DNA from: Candidatus Microthrix parvicella Bio17-1
GTDB taxonomy: Bacteria; Actinomycetota; Acidimicrobiia; Acidimicrobiales; Microtrichaceae
Direction: 5' to 3'
Assembly (NCBI RefSeq): GCF_000299415.1
Contig: NZ_AMPG01000003.1
Coordinates: 378,093 to 442,092 of the forward strand
Length of the DNA: 64,000 nucleotides
Shown: positions 23,744-34,169 of the stretch, in pieces
Layout of the letters: each line of letters begins with the position of its first letter
Numbering within the stretch: position 1 is the first letter of the stretch
Position numbers and translations under genes: made by a program
The notes under the pieces: model-generated
Told to the model about the DNA's origin: nothing
Databases searched by the model: none
The model's input: the letters and a program-made list of their open reading frames with translations, nothing else

Positions 23744-25093
23744 ATGCAGGAGATTCTCGACGCCATCCAGTCCGACGCCTCCGGCGAGGACATCGCCAAC
23801 CTGGCCATTCCCGAGAGCTACCGGGCGGCACACGTGCTGCGCGAGGAGCAGGCGATGTGGGACGGTTACGAGTCGGCCGATAAGGACCCCCGCGAAACCC
23901 TGCACGTCGACGAGGTGGCCACACCCGAGCTGGCCCCCGACGAGGTGTACCTGGCGGTCATGGCCAGCTCGATCAACTTCAACACGGTGTGGACGTCGAT
24001 CTTTGAGCCGCTCCCGACCTTTGCGTTCCTCGACCGTTTGGGCAAGGAGTCGGTGTGGGGCAAGCGTCACGCCCTCGATTACCACGTGGTCGGCTCGGAT
24101 GCCTCCGGCGTGGTGGTGAAGGTGGGGTCGGCCGTGCGCAACTGGAAGCCCGGCGACCGGGTGACGGTGCACTGCAACCACGTGGATGATCAAGACCATT
24201 CGGCACACAACGATTCGATGCAGGCGGCCAACCAGCGAATCTGGGGCTTTGAAACCAACTTCGGTGGTCTGGCCGACCTGTCGATCGTGAAGGCCAATCA
24301 GCTGATGCCCAAGCCCACCCACCTCAGTTGGGAGGAGTCGGCGGTCAATGCACTGTGTGCGTCCACGTCCTACCGAATGCTGGTGGGTGACAACGCCGCT
24401 CGCATGAAGCAGGGTGACAACGTGTTCATTTGGGGCGCCACCGGCGGCATCGGCGCCTACGCCACCCAGTTGGTGCTCAACGGTGGTGGCACTCCGGTGG
24501 GTGTGGTTTCGTCGCCTGAGCGGGCCGAGCTCCTCAACGCAATGGGTTGCGAGTTCGTCGTCGACCGCAAGGCCGAGGGTTACCGGTTCTGGTCCGACGA
24601 GCACACCCAGGACGAGCGTGAGTGGCGCCGCCTGGGCAAACAGGTGCGCGGCATGCTGGGCGACGATCCGGACATCGTCTTCGAACATCCGGGCCGTTCC
24701 ACCATGGGTGCGTCGGTGTTCATCACCAAGCGCGGCGGCAAGATCGTCACCTGTGCCGCCACCAGCGGCTACATGATCGAGTACGACAACCGCCACCTGT
24801 GGATGAAGCTGAAGAGCATCATCTCGTCGCACTTCGCCAACTACCAGGAGGCCTGGGAGATGAACCGGCTGCTTGGAACCGGTGCCATCGTGCCGGTGAT
24901 GTCGGACGTGTTCGCGTTGGATCACGTTGGCGACGCCGCCCTGAAGGTTCACCGCAACGAGGCCGAGGGCAAGCTGGGTGTGTTGTGCCTGGCGCCCGAG
25001 GAGGGCCTGGGCATCACCGACCGGGCGAAGCGCGAGTCGGTCGGCGAAGACCGCATCAACCTGTTTCGACGGATGGCCGCTTCAAAGGCCTGA
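23744..25093 (+). CDS. ccr: Crotonyl-CoA carboxylase/reductase
   Basis: A 449-residue MDR-type enzyme that reduces crotonyl-CoA with NADPH while fixing CO2 to form ethylmalonyl-CoA, the defining step of the ethylmalonyl-CoA pathway. Diagnostic blocks: ASSINFNTVWTSIFEP, DYHVVGSDASGVVVKVG, RIWGFETNFGG, the Rossmann motif WGATGGIGAYATQLVLNGG, HPGRSTMGASVFI and IISSHFANYQEAWEMNRLL. The Asn, Phe-Glu and His residues in INFN, GFET and SSHF correspond in position to the CO2-binding residues reported for characterised Ccr. Start ATG 23744. The epimerase gene follows 47 bp downstream and acts on the product. Confidence 0.95.
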   Translation: MQEILDAIQSDASGEDIANLAIPESYRAAHVLREEQAMWDGYESADKDPRETLHVDEVATPELAPDEVYLAVMASSINFNTVWTSIFEPLPTFAFLDRLGKESVWGKRHALDYHVVGSDASGVVVKVGSAVRNWKPGDRVTVHCNHVDDQDHSAHNDSMQAANQRIWGFETNFGGLADLSIVKANQLMPKPTHLSWEESAVNALCASTSYRMLVGDNAARMKQGDNVFIWGATGGIGAYATQLVLNGGGTPVGVVSSPERAELLNAMGCEFVVDRKAEGYRFWSDEHTQDEREWRRLGKQVRGMLGDDPDIVFEHPGRSTMGASVFITKRGGKIVTCAATSGYMIEYDNRHLWMKLKSIISSHFANYQEAWEMNRLLGTGAIVPVMSDVFALDHVGDAALKVHRNEAEGKLGVLCLAPEEGLGITDRAKRESVGEDRINLFRRMAASKA

Positions 25094-25140
25094 GCGGCCC
25101 GTCCGCCACCGCCACCCGTCACGACCGAGAGGACCCCCAC

Positions 25141-25542
25141 ATGTTGCTGACCGAAATCGATCACGTCGCCATCGCTGTTCGCGACCTGGACGCGGCGATC
25201 GCCTACTACGCCGAAGCCTTTGGTGCCGAGGTGGCACACCGGGAGATCGTCGAGTCCGACGGGGTCGAGGAGGCGCTGGTGAAGGTGGCCGAGAGCTACA
25301 TCCAGTTGACCGCCGCAACCCGCCCCGATTCGCCGATCGCCAAGTCGATCGAGAAGCGCGGCGAGGGTCTGCACCACATCGGCTACCGCGTGGACAACTG
25401 CGCTGAGGCCTTGGCCTCGATGGTTGCCGCCGGCGCCACGGCGATCGACAAGGAGCCCCGCCCAGGGTCCCGTGGCACCACGGTGGCCTTCGTGCACCCC
25501 AAGGGCAGCTTCGGCACCCTCATCGAGCTCGTCCAGGAGTAG
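25141..25542 (+). CDS. mce: Methylmalonyl-CoA/ethylmalonyl-CoA epimerase
   Basis: A 133-residue VOC-fold epimerase interconverting the (R) and (S) forms of methylmalonyl- or ethylmalonyl-CoA. Metal-ligand pattern: His in EIDHVAIAV, Gln in SYIQLT, His in GLHHIGYRV, Glu in GTLIELVQE. Length is normal. Start ATG 25141 has GAGAGGA upstream; a longer open frame upstream overlaps ccr and is not used. Its place directly after ccr and the presence of ecm at 42.8 kb favour a role with ethylmalonyl-CoA. Confidence 0.93.
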   Translation: MLLTEIDHVAIAVRDLDAAIAYYAEAFGAEVAHREIVESDGVEEALVKVAESYIQLTAATRPDSPIAKSIEKRGEGLHHIGYRVDNCAEALASMVAAGATAIDKEPRPGSRGTTVAFVHPKGSFGTLIELVQE

Positions 25543-25615
25543 CGACCAACAAAACACCTTTCGGATCCGCTGATTCCCATCTACCCTTCGAGTTGACAGA
25601 ATTTCGGGGGGCACG

Positions 25616-26005
25616 ATGACAAAGCTGCAGCGATTTGAGCAGGCCAACCACTTTGAGTTCAGCGGTGAAGGACTCTCAGGCATGTTGGACACCAACTCGA
25701 TAGACGGACAACCGTTGGGGTCGGTCACGGTGGACGGTGTCGAAGGACGGATGGTGTCCATCAGGCAGGGCCCCGGCGGGTGGCATCTTGATGCGGAACT
25801 TGTCGCCATACCCGACCTTTCGGTGGAGACGGTGCAGGTCGTGCTTCCTCAGGTGAACCTTGAGGGTGAGGCGGTGAGCTTCAACGGTTACGCGGTGCTG
25901 CTGACGACGCGCACGAGCATTGGCGGGGCCGCCTTGGTGCCGGGCCCTCTCCAGCACTACGAACTTCGAGGTGCCTCCGGGGTGGCCACCCTGGTCTACA
26001 GCTAA
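25616..26005 (+). CDS. Hypothetical protein, beta-rich
   Basis: A 129-residue protein with no recognised family. Predicted mostly beta: VDGVEGRMVSIRQGPGGWHL, LVAIPDLSVETVQVVLPQVN, VSFNGYAVLLTTRTSIGG. No signal peptide or membrane segment. Start ATG 25616 follows a GGGGGGC run that may act as ribosome site. The stop overlaps a short hairpin (TAACGGGG/CCCCGTTA, 26003-26020). It shares direction with ccr and mce but an A+T-rich 73-bp gap separates it from them. Confidence 0.6.
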   Translation: MTKLQRFEQANHFEFSGEGLSGMLDTNSIDGQPLGSVTVDGVEGRMVSIRQGPGGWHLDAELVAIPDLSVETVQVVLPQVNLEGEAVSFNGYAVLLTTRTSIGGAALVPGPLQHYELRGASGVATLVYS

Positions 26006-26017
26006 CGGGGAGCCCCG

Positions 26018-26334
26018 TTAGATCTTCGGGGAGGTGGCGCCGCCGTGGACACTCACGTCGACGTGCAGCGCCAAGCATGTTCCCTGGGTCATCACCAGCT
26101 CCTCGAGGGTGCGGATCCGGTCTTTGGCCCGTTCGAGCTGCGCTTCGAGTTCCCGCACCCGGATCTTCGCCTTGTCCTTCCCTGTCGCTTTAGGGCCGGG
26201 ACGTTTGGTGCCCAACGTGCCGGCGTCGATCTGTTGGCCCCACCGCCACACCAACGACTGATAGGCACCCTCACGGCGCATCACCTGACCTCACCCCGCC
26301 CGGTCGGCGTGTCAGCAGCCCGATAGGCCGCCAT
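26018..26334 (-). pseudogene. IS3-type transposase OrfA remnant
   Basis: The minus-strand frame from about 26284 reads MRREGAYQSLVWRWGQQIDA, then KIRVRELEAQLERAKDRIRT and LEELVMTQG. That is the linker and coiled-coil half of an IS3-family OrfA. The preceding helical part, MAAYRAADTPTGRGEV (start 26334), lies in another frame, so a frameshift separates them; the N-terminal HTH and all of OrfB are missing. Non-functional. Confidence 0.6.
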
Positions 26335-26539
26335 GCTTCCTCCTGGAAGGCTCGATCCCGGCAACCTGTTCTCCCTCATAACGACTTGAGCATGCTCATC
26401 TGTTGCATCGCCATTTCCCAACGCTGAACCTGGACACACGGAGGTGGTCATGATCCGTCATGTCCGATGTTGCCTCGACCGTCGAGGGGACTGGCGAAGC
26501 ATGCTCAGATCGGCAACTCGGCACGGCTTGTGGCCCCAT
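26335..26539. other. Gene-free stretch after the IS3 remnant
   Basis: No coding frame, RNA or clear repeat is seen here. Base composition is less GC-rich than the neighbours. Together with the IS3 remnant and the following inverted repeat it makes a 600-bp non-coding scar between two operons. Confidence 0.5.
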
Positions 26540-26609
26540 GAGACCAAGGAGACCTCCAGCGTGAGGAGGCGTCGACCTGCTTGGTCGGGTTGAGGTCCCT
26601 CGTGGTCTC
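26540..26609 (-). repeat. Long imperfect inverted repeat downstream of the glycosyltransferase gene
   Basis: GAGACCAAGGAGACCTC (26540-26556) pairs imperfectly with GAGGTCCCTCGTGGTCTC (26592-26609), about 15 of 18 positions, around a 35-base loop that contains another GC-rich block. It begins 15 bp beyond the glycosyltransferase stop. It may be a terminator or an IS end pair. Confidence 0.5.
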
Positions 26610-26623
26610 TTGAGGTGTTCCTG

Positions 26624-27904
26624 TCAGGAACTCGTCGAGTCCAGGATGCGTTCCAACTCGGTGATCGTTCGGGCGGTGCCGTCCTCCTGGGAGATCTGTT
26701 CGGAGAACGCCTGTGCTCGCTCGGTGTAGCCGTTGGCGGGGTTGAGGATCGTAGCCACGGCCTTGGGTAGATCGCGTTTCCTCCGAACCCAGGCGCCTGT
26801 GCCGAGCTCCTGTTGGCGACGGCCGTGTGCGACCTGGTCGAAGAGGCAGGGGGCGATCACCGACGGGACACCGGCGAGGAGCGCGAGGCTGTTCGTTCCG
26901 TGAGCCCCGGAGTGAACGATGGCCTTGGACCGGCGGAGTAGCGGGGCGAGCGGGATGAACGGGCGGACGAGGTGTTGGGCGCCGACGCGTTGGGCAAGAT
27001 CTGCTGCGAGGTCGTCGTTGGATGCGAGGACCACGGCTCGTTCCCGGTGGGCATCCAGGGCGGCAAGGGCCTGGTCGAAGACCTGTGGCTGCGCCGATGC
27101 GGCGCTGGTGCCCAGGGTCACCACGACGGGTGCGTCACCTGCGTCGAGGAATTCGGTCACCTCGCTGTCGAGCCGTCCACCATCGGGCCCTTCCCAGGGG
27201 GTGAACCCGACCATCGTGTAGTTGTCGGGCCAATCGGGCCGGGGCGGGTAGTAGGCCGACGGGACCAGAGCCAGGTTGGCCAACGGGGACAGCCGGGCGT
27301 CCATCACGTTCCAGCCGTCGTTGCTCAGCCCAAGCTGCCGGCGGAACGCCCGGAAACCCTTGGCGCTGAACATGGGGTCCATCAGCCGAGACCGCATTCC
27401 ACGAATCAGCATGCGGTTGACGCGGCGGCCCGGGTAGGGCAGCGAGCTGATCGGGTCGTACTCGGACAACATGATCATTGGGAACAGGTCCCCGACAACC
27501 AACGGCACGTCATGGAGCTCGGCGGCCATCGACCCGCTCACTGCGGCCGCGGGATGCGAGAACAGCAGATCGGCGTCCGCCACCTCTGCTTCCAGCGCCG
27601 CGTGTAGCTGCGGTAGGTACGGGATGGTGAGTTCACCGAAGTAGAGGTGCAACATCAGGCCGCCACCGAAGCGTTTGCCCCACCGAGCTACGTACGGTGC
27701 GTGCTGGTCGAGCAGCTTTGGGCCGTAGTCCGTCCCCGATGACGCACACCGGAACGGCTCGGCTGCAAAGAGAGGGTGGTACTCCTCCGGCACGACGAAG
27801 ACCACGTCGTGGCCCGCTCGAGCGAGGCCGGACGCAATCGGAACGTACGGGAACACATCACCCCGGTACGCCATCGAGTACACCACGATTTTGGCCATGG
27901 GCAA
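26624..27904 (-). CDS. UGT/MGT-type glycosyltransferase (GT1 family)
   Basis: A 426-residue GT-B enzyme. N-terminal acceptor domain begins AKIVVYSMAYRGDVFPYVPI, as in macrolide/UDP-glucuronosyl-type transferases. C-terminal donor domain carries VVVTLGTSAAS, HLVRPFIPLAPLLRRSKAIV followed by HSGAHGTNSLALLAGVPSV and the HGRRQQELGTG stretch, equal to the HGGxGTxxEAL nucleotide-sugar motif in degenerate form. Acceptor unknown; glycolipid or secondary metabolite are both possible. Start 27904, or Met-3 at 27898. It follows the small membrane protein gene by 18 bp. Confidence 0.88.
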   Translation of the reverse strand: MPMAKIVVYSMAYRGDVFPYVPIASGLARAGHDVVFVVPEEYHPLFAAEPFRCASSGTDYGPKLLDQHAPYVARWGKRFGGGLMLHLYFGELTIPYLPQLHAALEAEVADADLLFSHPAAAVSGSMAAELHDVPLVVGDLFPMIMLSEYDPISSLPYPGRRVNRMLIRGMRSRLMDPMFSAKGFRAFRRQLGLSNDGWNVMDARLSPLANLALVPSAYYPPRPDWPDNYTMVGFTPWEGPDGGRLDSEVTEFLDAGDAPVVVTLGTSAASAQPQVFDQALAALDAHRERAVVLASNDDLAADLAQRVGAQHLVRPFIPLAPLLRRSKAIVHSGAHGTNSLALLAGVPSVIAPCLFDQVAHGRRQQELGTGAWVRRKRDLPKAVATILNPANGYTERAQAFSEQISQEDGTARTITELERILDSTSS

Positions 27905-27922
27905 GGCCTTTCCGATCGGTGT

Positions 27923-28222
27923 TCAGGAAGAGATTGCGCCGATCGTAACCGCGATCAGGATCAGCACGAACGCTGCAATCATGATCTTGATCAGCGTGTC
28001 ACGGCCGAGGCCCCGGGCGAATGCGCCGTACGCGTCCACCTGGCCCATCGGGGTGATGACGTCGTCCGGAAGATTGGACGTCAGGGGCCGCTCTTCGGAG
28101 TAGGCGACCTCCGGTGGTTCAAAGTCTTCGTCCATGATCGAATCCCACGTTGGCGGCGTCAGTAGTTGGTGGCGCTCCGGAAGGTCCTGGCAGTGTTGAA
28201 CGTCGCCAACGGGCAAATCCAT
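27923..28222 (-). CDS. Small single-span membrane protein
   Basis: A 99-residue (or, from the Met at 28135, 70-residue) protein with an acidic, Pro-rich N-terminus and one C-terminal hydrophobic segment LIKIMIAAFVLILIAVTIGAI. AAGG before the ATG at 28222 favours the long form weakly; the short form starts MDEDFEPPEV. No family recognised. It is 18 bp upstream of the glycosyltransferase gene and probably cotranscribed with it. Confidence 0.55.
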   Translation of the reverse strand: MDLPVGDVQHCQDLPERHQLLTPPTWDSIMDEDFEPPEVAYSEERPLTSNLPDDVITPMGQVDAYGAFARGLGRDTLIKIMIAAFVLILIAVTIGAISS

Positions 28223-28274
28223 ACCTTGTTCTAGGTTCAGGTTTCACCTTACAGAAGCTGCCCGCCAAGCGAAA

Positions 28275-28304
28275 GGTCCGGAGCCGACCTTTCGACTCCG
28301 GACC
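28275..28304 (-). terminator. Hairpin after the basic small protein gene
   Basis: A 9-bp perfect stem GGTCCGGAG/CTCCGGACC with a 12-nt loop lies 35 bp beyond the stop of the gene at 28339-28653 and before the start of the next minus-strand gene. Confidence 0.6.
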
Positions 28305-28338
28305 CCTCGTGATCTTTCAAACCGCTGAGCCTGGTCGC

Positions 28339-28653
28339 TCAGTTGGCGGCGGCGTTGAACTCGGCGGCGCGGCGGCGACGCTCGTTCTTACGTCGCTTCC
28401 AGAACGACTGCTTCCAGTGCTTGGTGCGATTTGGTGGTGCCGGCACCGCATTGGAGGTTGGCATCTCGTGGTCCTCGCGGTAGCCGTGCGTCGGGTGTGG
28501 CCGATCGAGCACCACCTCCTCCACGTCACCCTCTTCGACGGCGACGTGGAGGTCCTGACGGACCTTCTGACGCAACCGTCGATGTTCCCGCTTACGGTCC
28601 TCTCGGGCCTCGGGAATGACTGAGGTCTGAGACTTCTGATGCCGTTGGGACAT
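28339..28653 (-). CDS. Small basic protein of unknown function
   Basis: A 104-residue, strongly charged protein. The first part is EDRKREHRRLRQKVRQDLHV, a helix; the middle is acidic and Pro-rich; the tail KHWKQSFWKRRKNERRRRAA is very basic and could bind nucleic acid. ATG 28653 has a clear AGGAGG ribosome site; the longer frame upstream lacks coding character. No family recognised. It stands alone between two intergenic regions. Confidence 0.6.
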   Translation of the reverse strand: MSQRHQKSQTSVIPEAREDRKREHRRLRQKVRQDLHVAVEEGDVEEVVLDRPHPTHGYREDHEMPTSNAVPAPPNRTKHWKQSFWKRRKNERRRRAAEFNAAAN

Positions 28654-29074
28654 CCGCTTCCTCCTCGTGTTTGGCCATGACCCCCCGGCCACGGCACTCC
28701 CCACCATAGGAGGTGGACCACGGCTCGCGTGTCGCGTACCGCCAGAAGGCTCAACCAGCTGACGGTTCGTCAGAAAGTGGACGTTGACACCTGCGGCCGA
28801 TCCGTTCATCCTGGGAAGTGGGCGATGCCCTACGGGGTGATCGTCGGACCGGTCAGCCGGTCCCAAGAAGTCATCGAGGGGGGCACAAGCTGCTCTGATG
28901 GCGCCGAGATCGGGATCGATTCCCCGTCCAAAGCGTGAGCCGGATGCATCGATGTCGAGGCCGTGATCTTCACGATCGCCGTCTCGACACGATCACCGGG
29001 CTCTCCCACCCACAGGACGGCGGAGCGGTCCTGGTTTCGCGCGCGGGTTGTCGTCGCTGCGGCGCCAACCTGTG
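28654..29074. other. Gene-free stretch between the basic-protein gene and hspR
   Basis: About 420 bp with several short overlapping frames in both directions but none with a family match, a good ribosome site or consistent codon use. No RNA fold or repeat was recognised. The promoter of the basic-protein gene and the end of the chaperone operon must lie here. Confidence 0.5.
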
Positions 29075-29482
29075 TCAGCGGGTCCGGCCGGGCCGGTTGT
29101 CTCGGTAGAGCACCACGTCCTGGCGCAGCGGAACCAGGTCGCGCCGCTGGGCGCGGAGCTGTTCCGCCGCCGCTGCACGGGTGTCAGCGAGGGCCCGATT
29201 GGCCTGTTCGCGGAGCGCTTCGGTCTCTGCCCGGGCCGCCATGAGTTCGGTTTCGAGTTCCAGTACCCGTTGCACTCCCATCAGGTTCAGGCCCTCGTTG
29301 GTCAACTCCTGAATACGGCGGAGCAGATCGATATCGGACTGGCTGTAACGACGGCTGCCGCCGCCGGTGCGGGCGGGATCCACCAGGCCCTTGCGCTCGT
29401 AGATGCGCAACGTCTGGGGATGTACTCCCGCCAACTCGGCGGCCACCGAGATCACGTAGACGGCTCGGTTCTGATCGTGCAT
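29075..29482 (-). CDS. hspR: Heat-shock repressor HspR (MerR family)
   Basis: A 135-residue MerR-type regulator: VYVISVAAELAGVHPQTLRI followed by YERKGLVDPARTGGGSRRYS and DIDLLRRIQELTNEGLNLMG, then a long coiled coil. HspR with DnaK as corepressor binds HAIR sites and shuts off the dnaK operon in the absence of stress. It is the last gene of the operon, 23 bp after dnaJ, and a HAIR-like operator is present before dnaK at 33265-33285. Confidence 0.95.
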   Translation of the reverse strand: MHDQNRAVYVISVAAELAGVHPQTLRIYERKGLVDPARTGGGSRRYSQSDIDLLRRIQELTNEGLNLMGVQRVLELETELMAARAETEALREQANRALADTRAAAAEQLRAQRRDLVPLRQDVVLYRDNRPGRTR

Positions 29483-29505
29483 GACGGGGTCACCTCCTCA
29501 GGTGA

Positions 29506-30633
29506 TCAAGCATCGTCGGCGCTCCGTGGCGACGGGATGATCTCTTCGAGTTGTTCCAGAAGGGCTCGTTGTTCGGTGGTGAGGTTTGTTGGGGTGGCGA
29601 TCTCGACGGTCACCAACAGGTCGCCGGTGCCCTTTTGGGTCTCCACGCCGCGGCCCTTCACCCTGAAGGTCTTGTGAGTGGGAGTGCCTTCTGGGATGCG
29701 AAGCGTGACACCGGTTCCGTCCAGCGTGGTGACGCGCAGCTTGGTGCCGAGCGCCGCCTCGGTGATGGAGATGGGCACGCCGAGTTTTAGGTTGAGGCCG
29801 TCGCGGGTGAAACGGGGGTGAGCCGCCACGTGCACCCGCACCATCAGGTCGCCCGGTCCGCCCGGGCCGGAGGCACCCTTGCCTGCGACCCGAATGGTGG
29901 CGCCGTCGTTGACGCCGCCGGGGATACGGATACGAACTTCGCGAGGTTGACGTACCTTGCGGCTTCCTCGACAGCGCGCACAGGGATTGTCGATCAGTTG
30001 TTTCGACCCGTTGCATTTTGCGCAGGGGCGACTGAAGCCGAAGAACCCCTGATTCTCCTGGGTGACGCCCTGACCGTTGCACTCGGGGCAGATGCGCGGG
30101 GTGGTGCCTTGAGCAGCCCCGGTTCCCTTGCAATCGGGGCAGGGGGCGTCGGTGCCAAGTTGAACCCCGGTGGTCAGCCCCCGGACGGCGTCCTCGAAGC
30201 TGAGATGGACGTCGGTGAGCAGGTCGGCGCCCTTGGCAGGTCGCGTTCGACGTCCGCCTCCGGGTGCCCCCCGGTTGAACAGTCCGCCAAACAAATCACC
30301 AAGGTCACCTGCCTGGGCGCCGTCGAAGCCCATGCCGCCGGGGGAGAACCCACCGAAGCCTCCGCCTCCGAACCCGTCGGGCCCCGCGCCGGTGGCGGCC
30401 AGCTTGCGAACCTCGTCGTATTCGGTTCGCTTGGACTCATCGCCCACCACGTCGTAGGCGGCGGAGATCTTTTTGAAGCGCTCCTCGGCCTTGGGGTCGT
30501 CCGGGTTGGCGTCGGGGTGATTTCGGCGCGCCAGCTTGCGGTAGGCGCTGGTGATCTCTTTTGCCGTCGCTGTGGGGGAGACGCCCAGCGCGTCGTAGTA
30601 GTCCTTCTCAAACCATTCACGTTGTGGTGCCAC
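29506..30633 (-). CDS. dnaJ: Chaperone DnaJ
   Basis: A 375-residue type I Hsp40. J domain with the HPD motif in LARRNHPDANPDD (about 32-44), a Gly-rich linker (GAGPDGFGGGGFGGFSPGG), four zinc-binding CxxCxGxG-like repeats (CPDCKGTG, CPECNGQG, CAKCNGSK, CARCRGSR), and two C-terminal substrate-binding beta domains. The third and fourth repeats end in K and R instead of G. It stimulates DnaK ATPase and delivers substrates. It lies 50 bp after grpE. Confidence 0.96.
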   Translation of the reverse strand: MAPQREWFEKDYYDALGVSPTATAKEITSAYRKLARRNHPDANPDDPKAEERFKKISAAYDVVGDESKRTEYDEVRKLAATGAGPDGFGGGGFGGFSPGGMGFDGAQAGDLGDLFGGLFNRGAPGGGRRTRPAKGADLLTDVHLSFEDAVRGLTTGVQLGTDAPCPDCKGTGAAQGTTPRICPECNGQGVTQENQGFFGFSRPCAKCNGSKQLIDNPCARCRGSRKVRQPREVRIRIPGGVNDGATIRVAGKGASGPGGPGDLMVRVHVAAHPRFTRDGLNLKLGVPISITEAALGTKLRVTTLDGTGVTLRIPEGTPTHKTFRVKGRGVETQKGTGDLLVTVEIATPTNLTTEQRALLEQLEEIIPSPRSADDA

Positions 30634-30683
30634 CGGGTACCTCCTTCAGCATGTGTTCGGGGCGAGGGAGTCGTCGTTGATAC

Positions 30684-31321
30684 CTACGAACGCACCTTCA
30701 CCATGGCCGGGCGGAGCAGCCGCTGACGCCACAGGTAACCGGTGCGCATGATGGCGGCCACCATGGGGTCCTCCTCGTCACCCTCCTCGGACAGCACGGC
30801 CTCGTGAAGGTTGGGGTCGAACAGAACTTCGACGTCGTTCACGGGGGCCAGGCCCTGACGCTCGAGGATGGTCAACAACTTCGTGGCGATGGGCGCCACG
30901 TCGTCGGCTCCGTGGGAGGCCGCCAGGTCGCAGTCATCGAGCACCTCCAACAGCGAGCGAACGAGGTCCTCCGCCGCCCGATCCTGTTGCTCGGACCGCT
31001 GTGCCTCCACGCGTCGCTTGTAGTTCTCGAAGTCGGCCTGGATCCGCTGTGCGAGCGACCTCATCTCGTCGCGTTCGGCCGAGATGGTCTCCACCAGCTC
31101 GGCGCACTCGTCCAGTTGTTGCTCGACGGTGTCGCCGGCAAACGAGGTGGTGGCCACCCTGTCACCGGTGGCTCCGTCCTCACCATCCCCGCTCTCGGTG
31201 GGAGTGACGAAACCGTCGTTGCTCCCACCGGAATCGGGACGCTCAACCGGTGAGCCATCGGCCGCCCGGCTGTCGGCGGCCGGGAGGTCGGGTTCGGCCT
31301 CGGACGCCGAGCCGTCGTTGC

Positions 31322-31325
<4 letters not shown>
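30684..31325 (-). CDS. grpE: Nucleotide exchange factor GrpE
   Basis: A 213-residue GrpE. An acidic, disordered N-terminus of about 75 residues precedes the coiled coil ([34 protein letters not shown]) and the beta domain, with [35 protein letters not shown] and [17 protein letters not shown] as the family-specific C-terminus. It releases ADP from DnaK. Its ATG overlaps the dnaK stop by 4 bp (ATGA), so translation is coupled. Confidence 0.96.
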
Positions 31326-33151
<1,826 letters not shown>

Positions 33152-33264
33152 GGCGGGGGCTCCTTGTTCGTTGCTGTCTGTGGGGCTGGGGGGTTCGTCT
33201 CCCAGGAAGCATGCCCGCCGGTGTCGGCGACAACAACCTCCTGGTAACGGAAGGCAGGATAAAA

Positions 33265-33285
33265 CTTGAGTGCCCCATTATCAAG
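33265..33285. promoter_or_regulatory. HAIR operator (HspR binding site) upstream of dnaK
   Basis: CTTGAGT, seven bases, then TATCAAG: this matches the HAIR consensus CTTGAGT-N7-ACTCAAG at 12 of 14 positions, with the exact spacing. It sits in the 225-bp gap between divergent dnaK and gpmA, and hspR is in the same operon, so autoregulated heat-shock control is expected. Two mismatches are in the dnaK-distal half-site. Confidence 0.85.
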
Positions 33286-33376
33286 TCGCGTGGGGGGGTC
33301 AACTTCGTGGCGTTCGTCACGCCGGTTGGTGGCTCCGGATAGGCAGCGGACCCGGCGCACCTGCCAGCATGTGCCC

Positions 33377-34129
33377 ATGGAACTGGTGCTGCTCCGTCAT
33401 GGACAAAGCGAATGGAACGCAGAAAACATCTTCACGGGATGGGCCGATGTGGACCTCTCCGACGTGGGCATGGTGGAGGCGGTCGAGGCCGGCGGCCTCA
33501 TGGCCGAGGCGGAGGTGATCCCCGACGTGGTGCACACCTCACTGCAGAAGCGGGCCATCCGCACCGCCGAGGAGTCGCTGCGGGCCATGGACCGCCAGTG
33601 GGTCCCGGTGCGCCGTCACTGGCGGCTCAACGAGCGCCACTACGGCGCGCTACAGGGTCGAAACAAGGCCGAGGTGAGCAGCGAGGTGTCGGCCGAGCAG
33701 TACCACGAGTGGCGCCGGAGTTTTCTCGTGCCGCCACCGCCGGTGGACTACGACTCCGAATACCACCCGGTGAACGACCCTCGGTACTCCGACGTGCCCA
33801 GCGAATTGCTGCCGGCATCGGAGAGCCTGTCGATGGTGCTGGATCGGGTGTTGCCCTACTGGTTCGATCAGATCTGCCGCGACCTCCACGCTGGACGCAC
33901 CGTGCTGGTCTCGGCCCACGGCAACTCGCTGCGGGCACTGGTGAAGCATCTCGAGGGCATCAGCGATGCGGACATCGCCGAGCTGAACATTCCCACCGGC
34001 GTGCCGATGCGCTACGAGTTGGGCGGCGACTATCGCCCCCGAACCACGATGCCCATCGAGGACCGTTATCTGGGCGATCCGGATGCGATCGCCGCAGCCG
34101 CCGAGGCGGTCGCCAGCCAGGGCCGCTAG
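33377..34129 (+). CDS. gpmA: 2,3-bisphosphoglycerate-dependent phosphoglycerate mutase
   Basis: A 250-residue dPGM of glycolysis/gluconeogenesis. Catalytic [20 protein letters not shown] with the phospho-accepting His at about 8, [20 protein letters not shown], and the second catalytic His in [18 protein letters not shown]. All family signatures are present. Start ATG 33377 preserves the normal MELVLLRHG beginning. It is divergent from dnaK; the PHP gene follows 40 bp downstream. Confidence 0.96.
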   Translation: MELVLLRHGQSEWNAENIFTGWADVDLSDVGMVEAVEAGGLMAEAEVIPDVVHTSLQKRAIRTAEESLRAMDRQWVPVRRHWRLNERHYGALQGRNKAEVSSEVSAEQYHEWRRSFLVPPPPVDYDSEYHPVNDPRYSDVPSELLPASESLSMVLDRVLPYWFDQICRDLHAGRTVLVSAHGNSLRALVKHLEGISDADIAELNIPTGVPMRYELGGDYRPRTTMPIEDRYLGDPDAIAAAAEAVASQGR

Positions 34130-34169
34130 AGCAGCCAAGGCCGGTCCCGAAGGTCATGGCATCCCCACG

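Noticed and set aside
23720-24952. Minus-strand frame of 410 residues opposite ccr
   Set aside because: Antisense to a strongly conserved enzyme; no motifs of its own.
28729-28938. Small plus-strand frame in the 28.7-29.0 kb gap
   Set aside because: No ribosome site, family match or conserved features; overlaps other equally weak frames.
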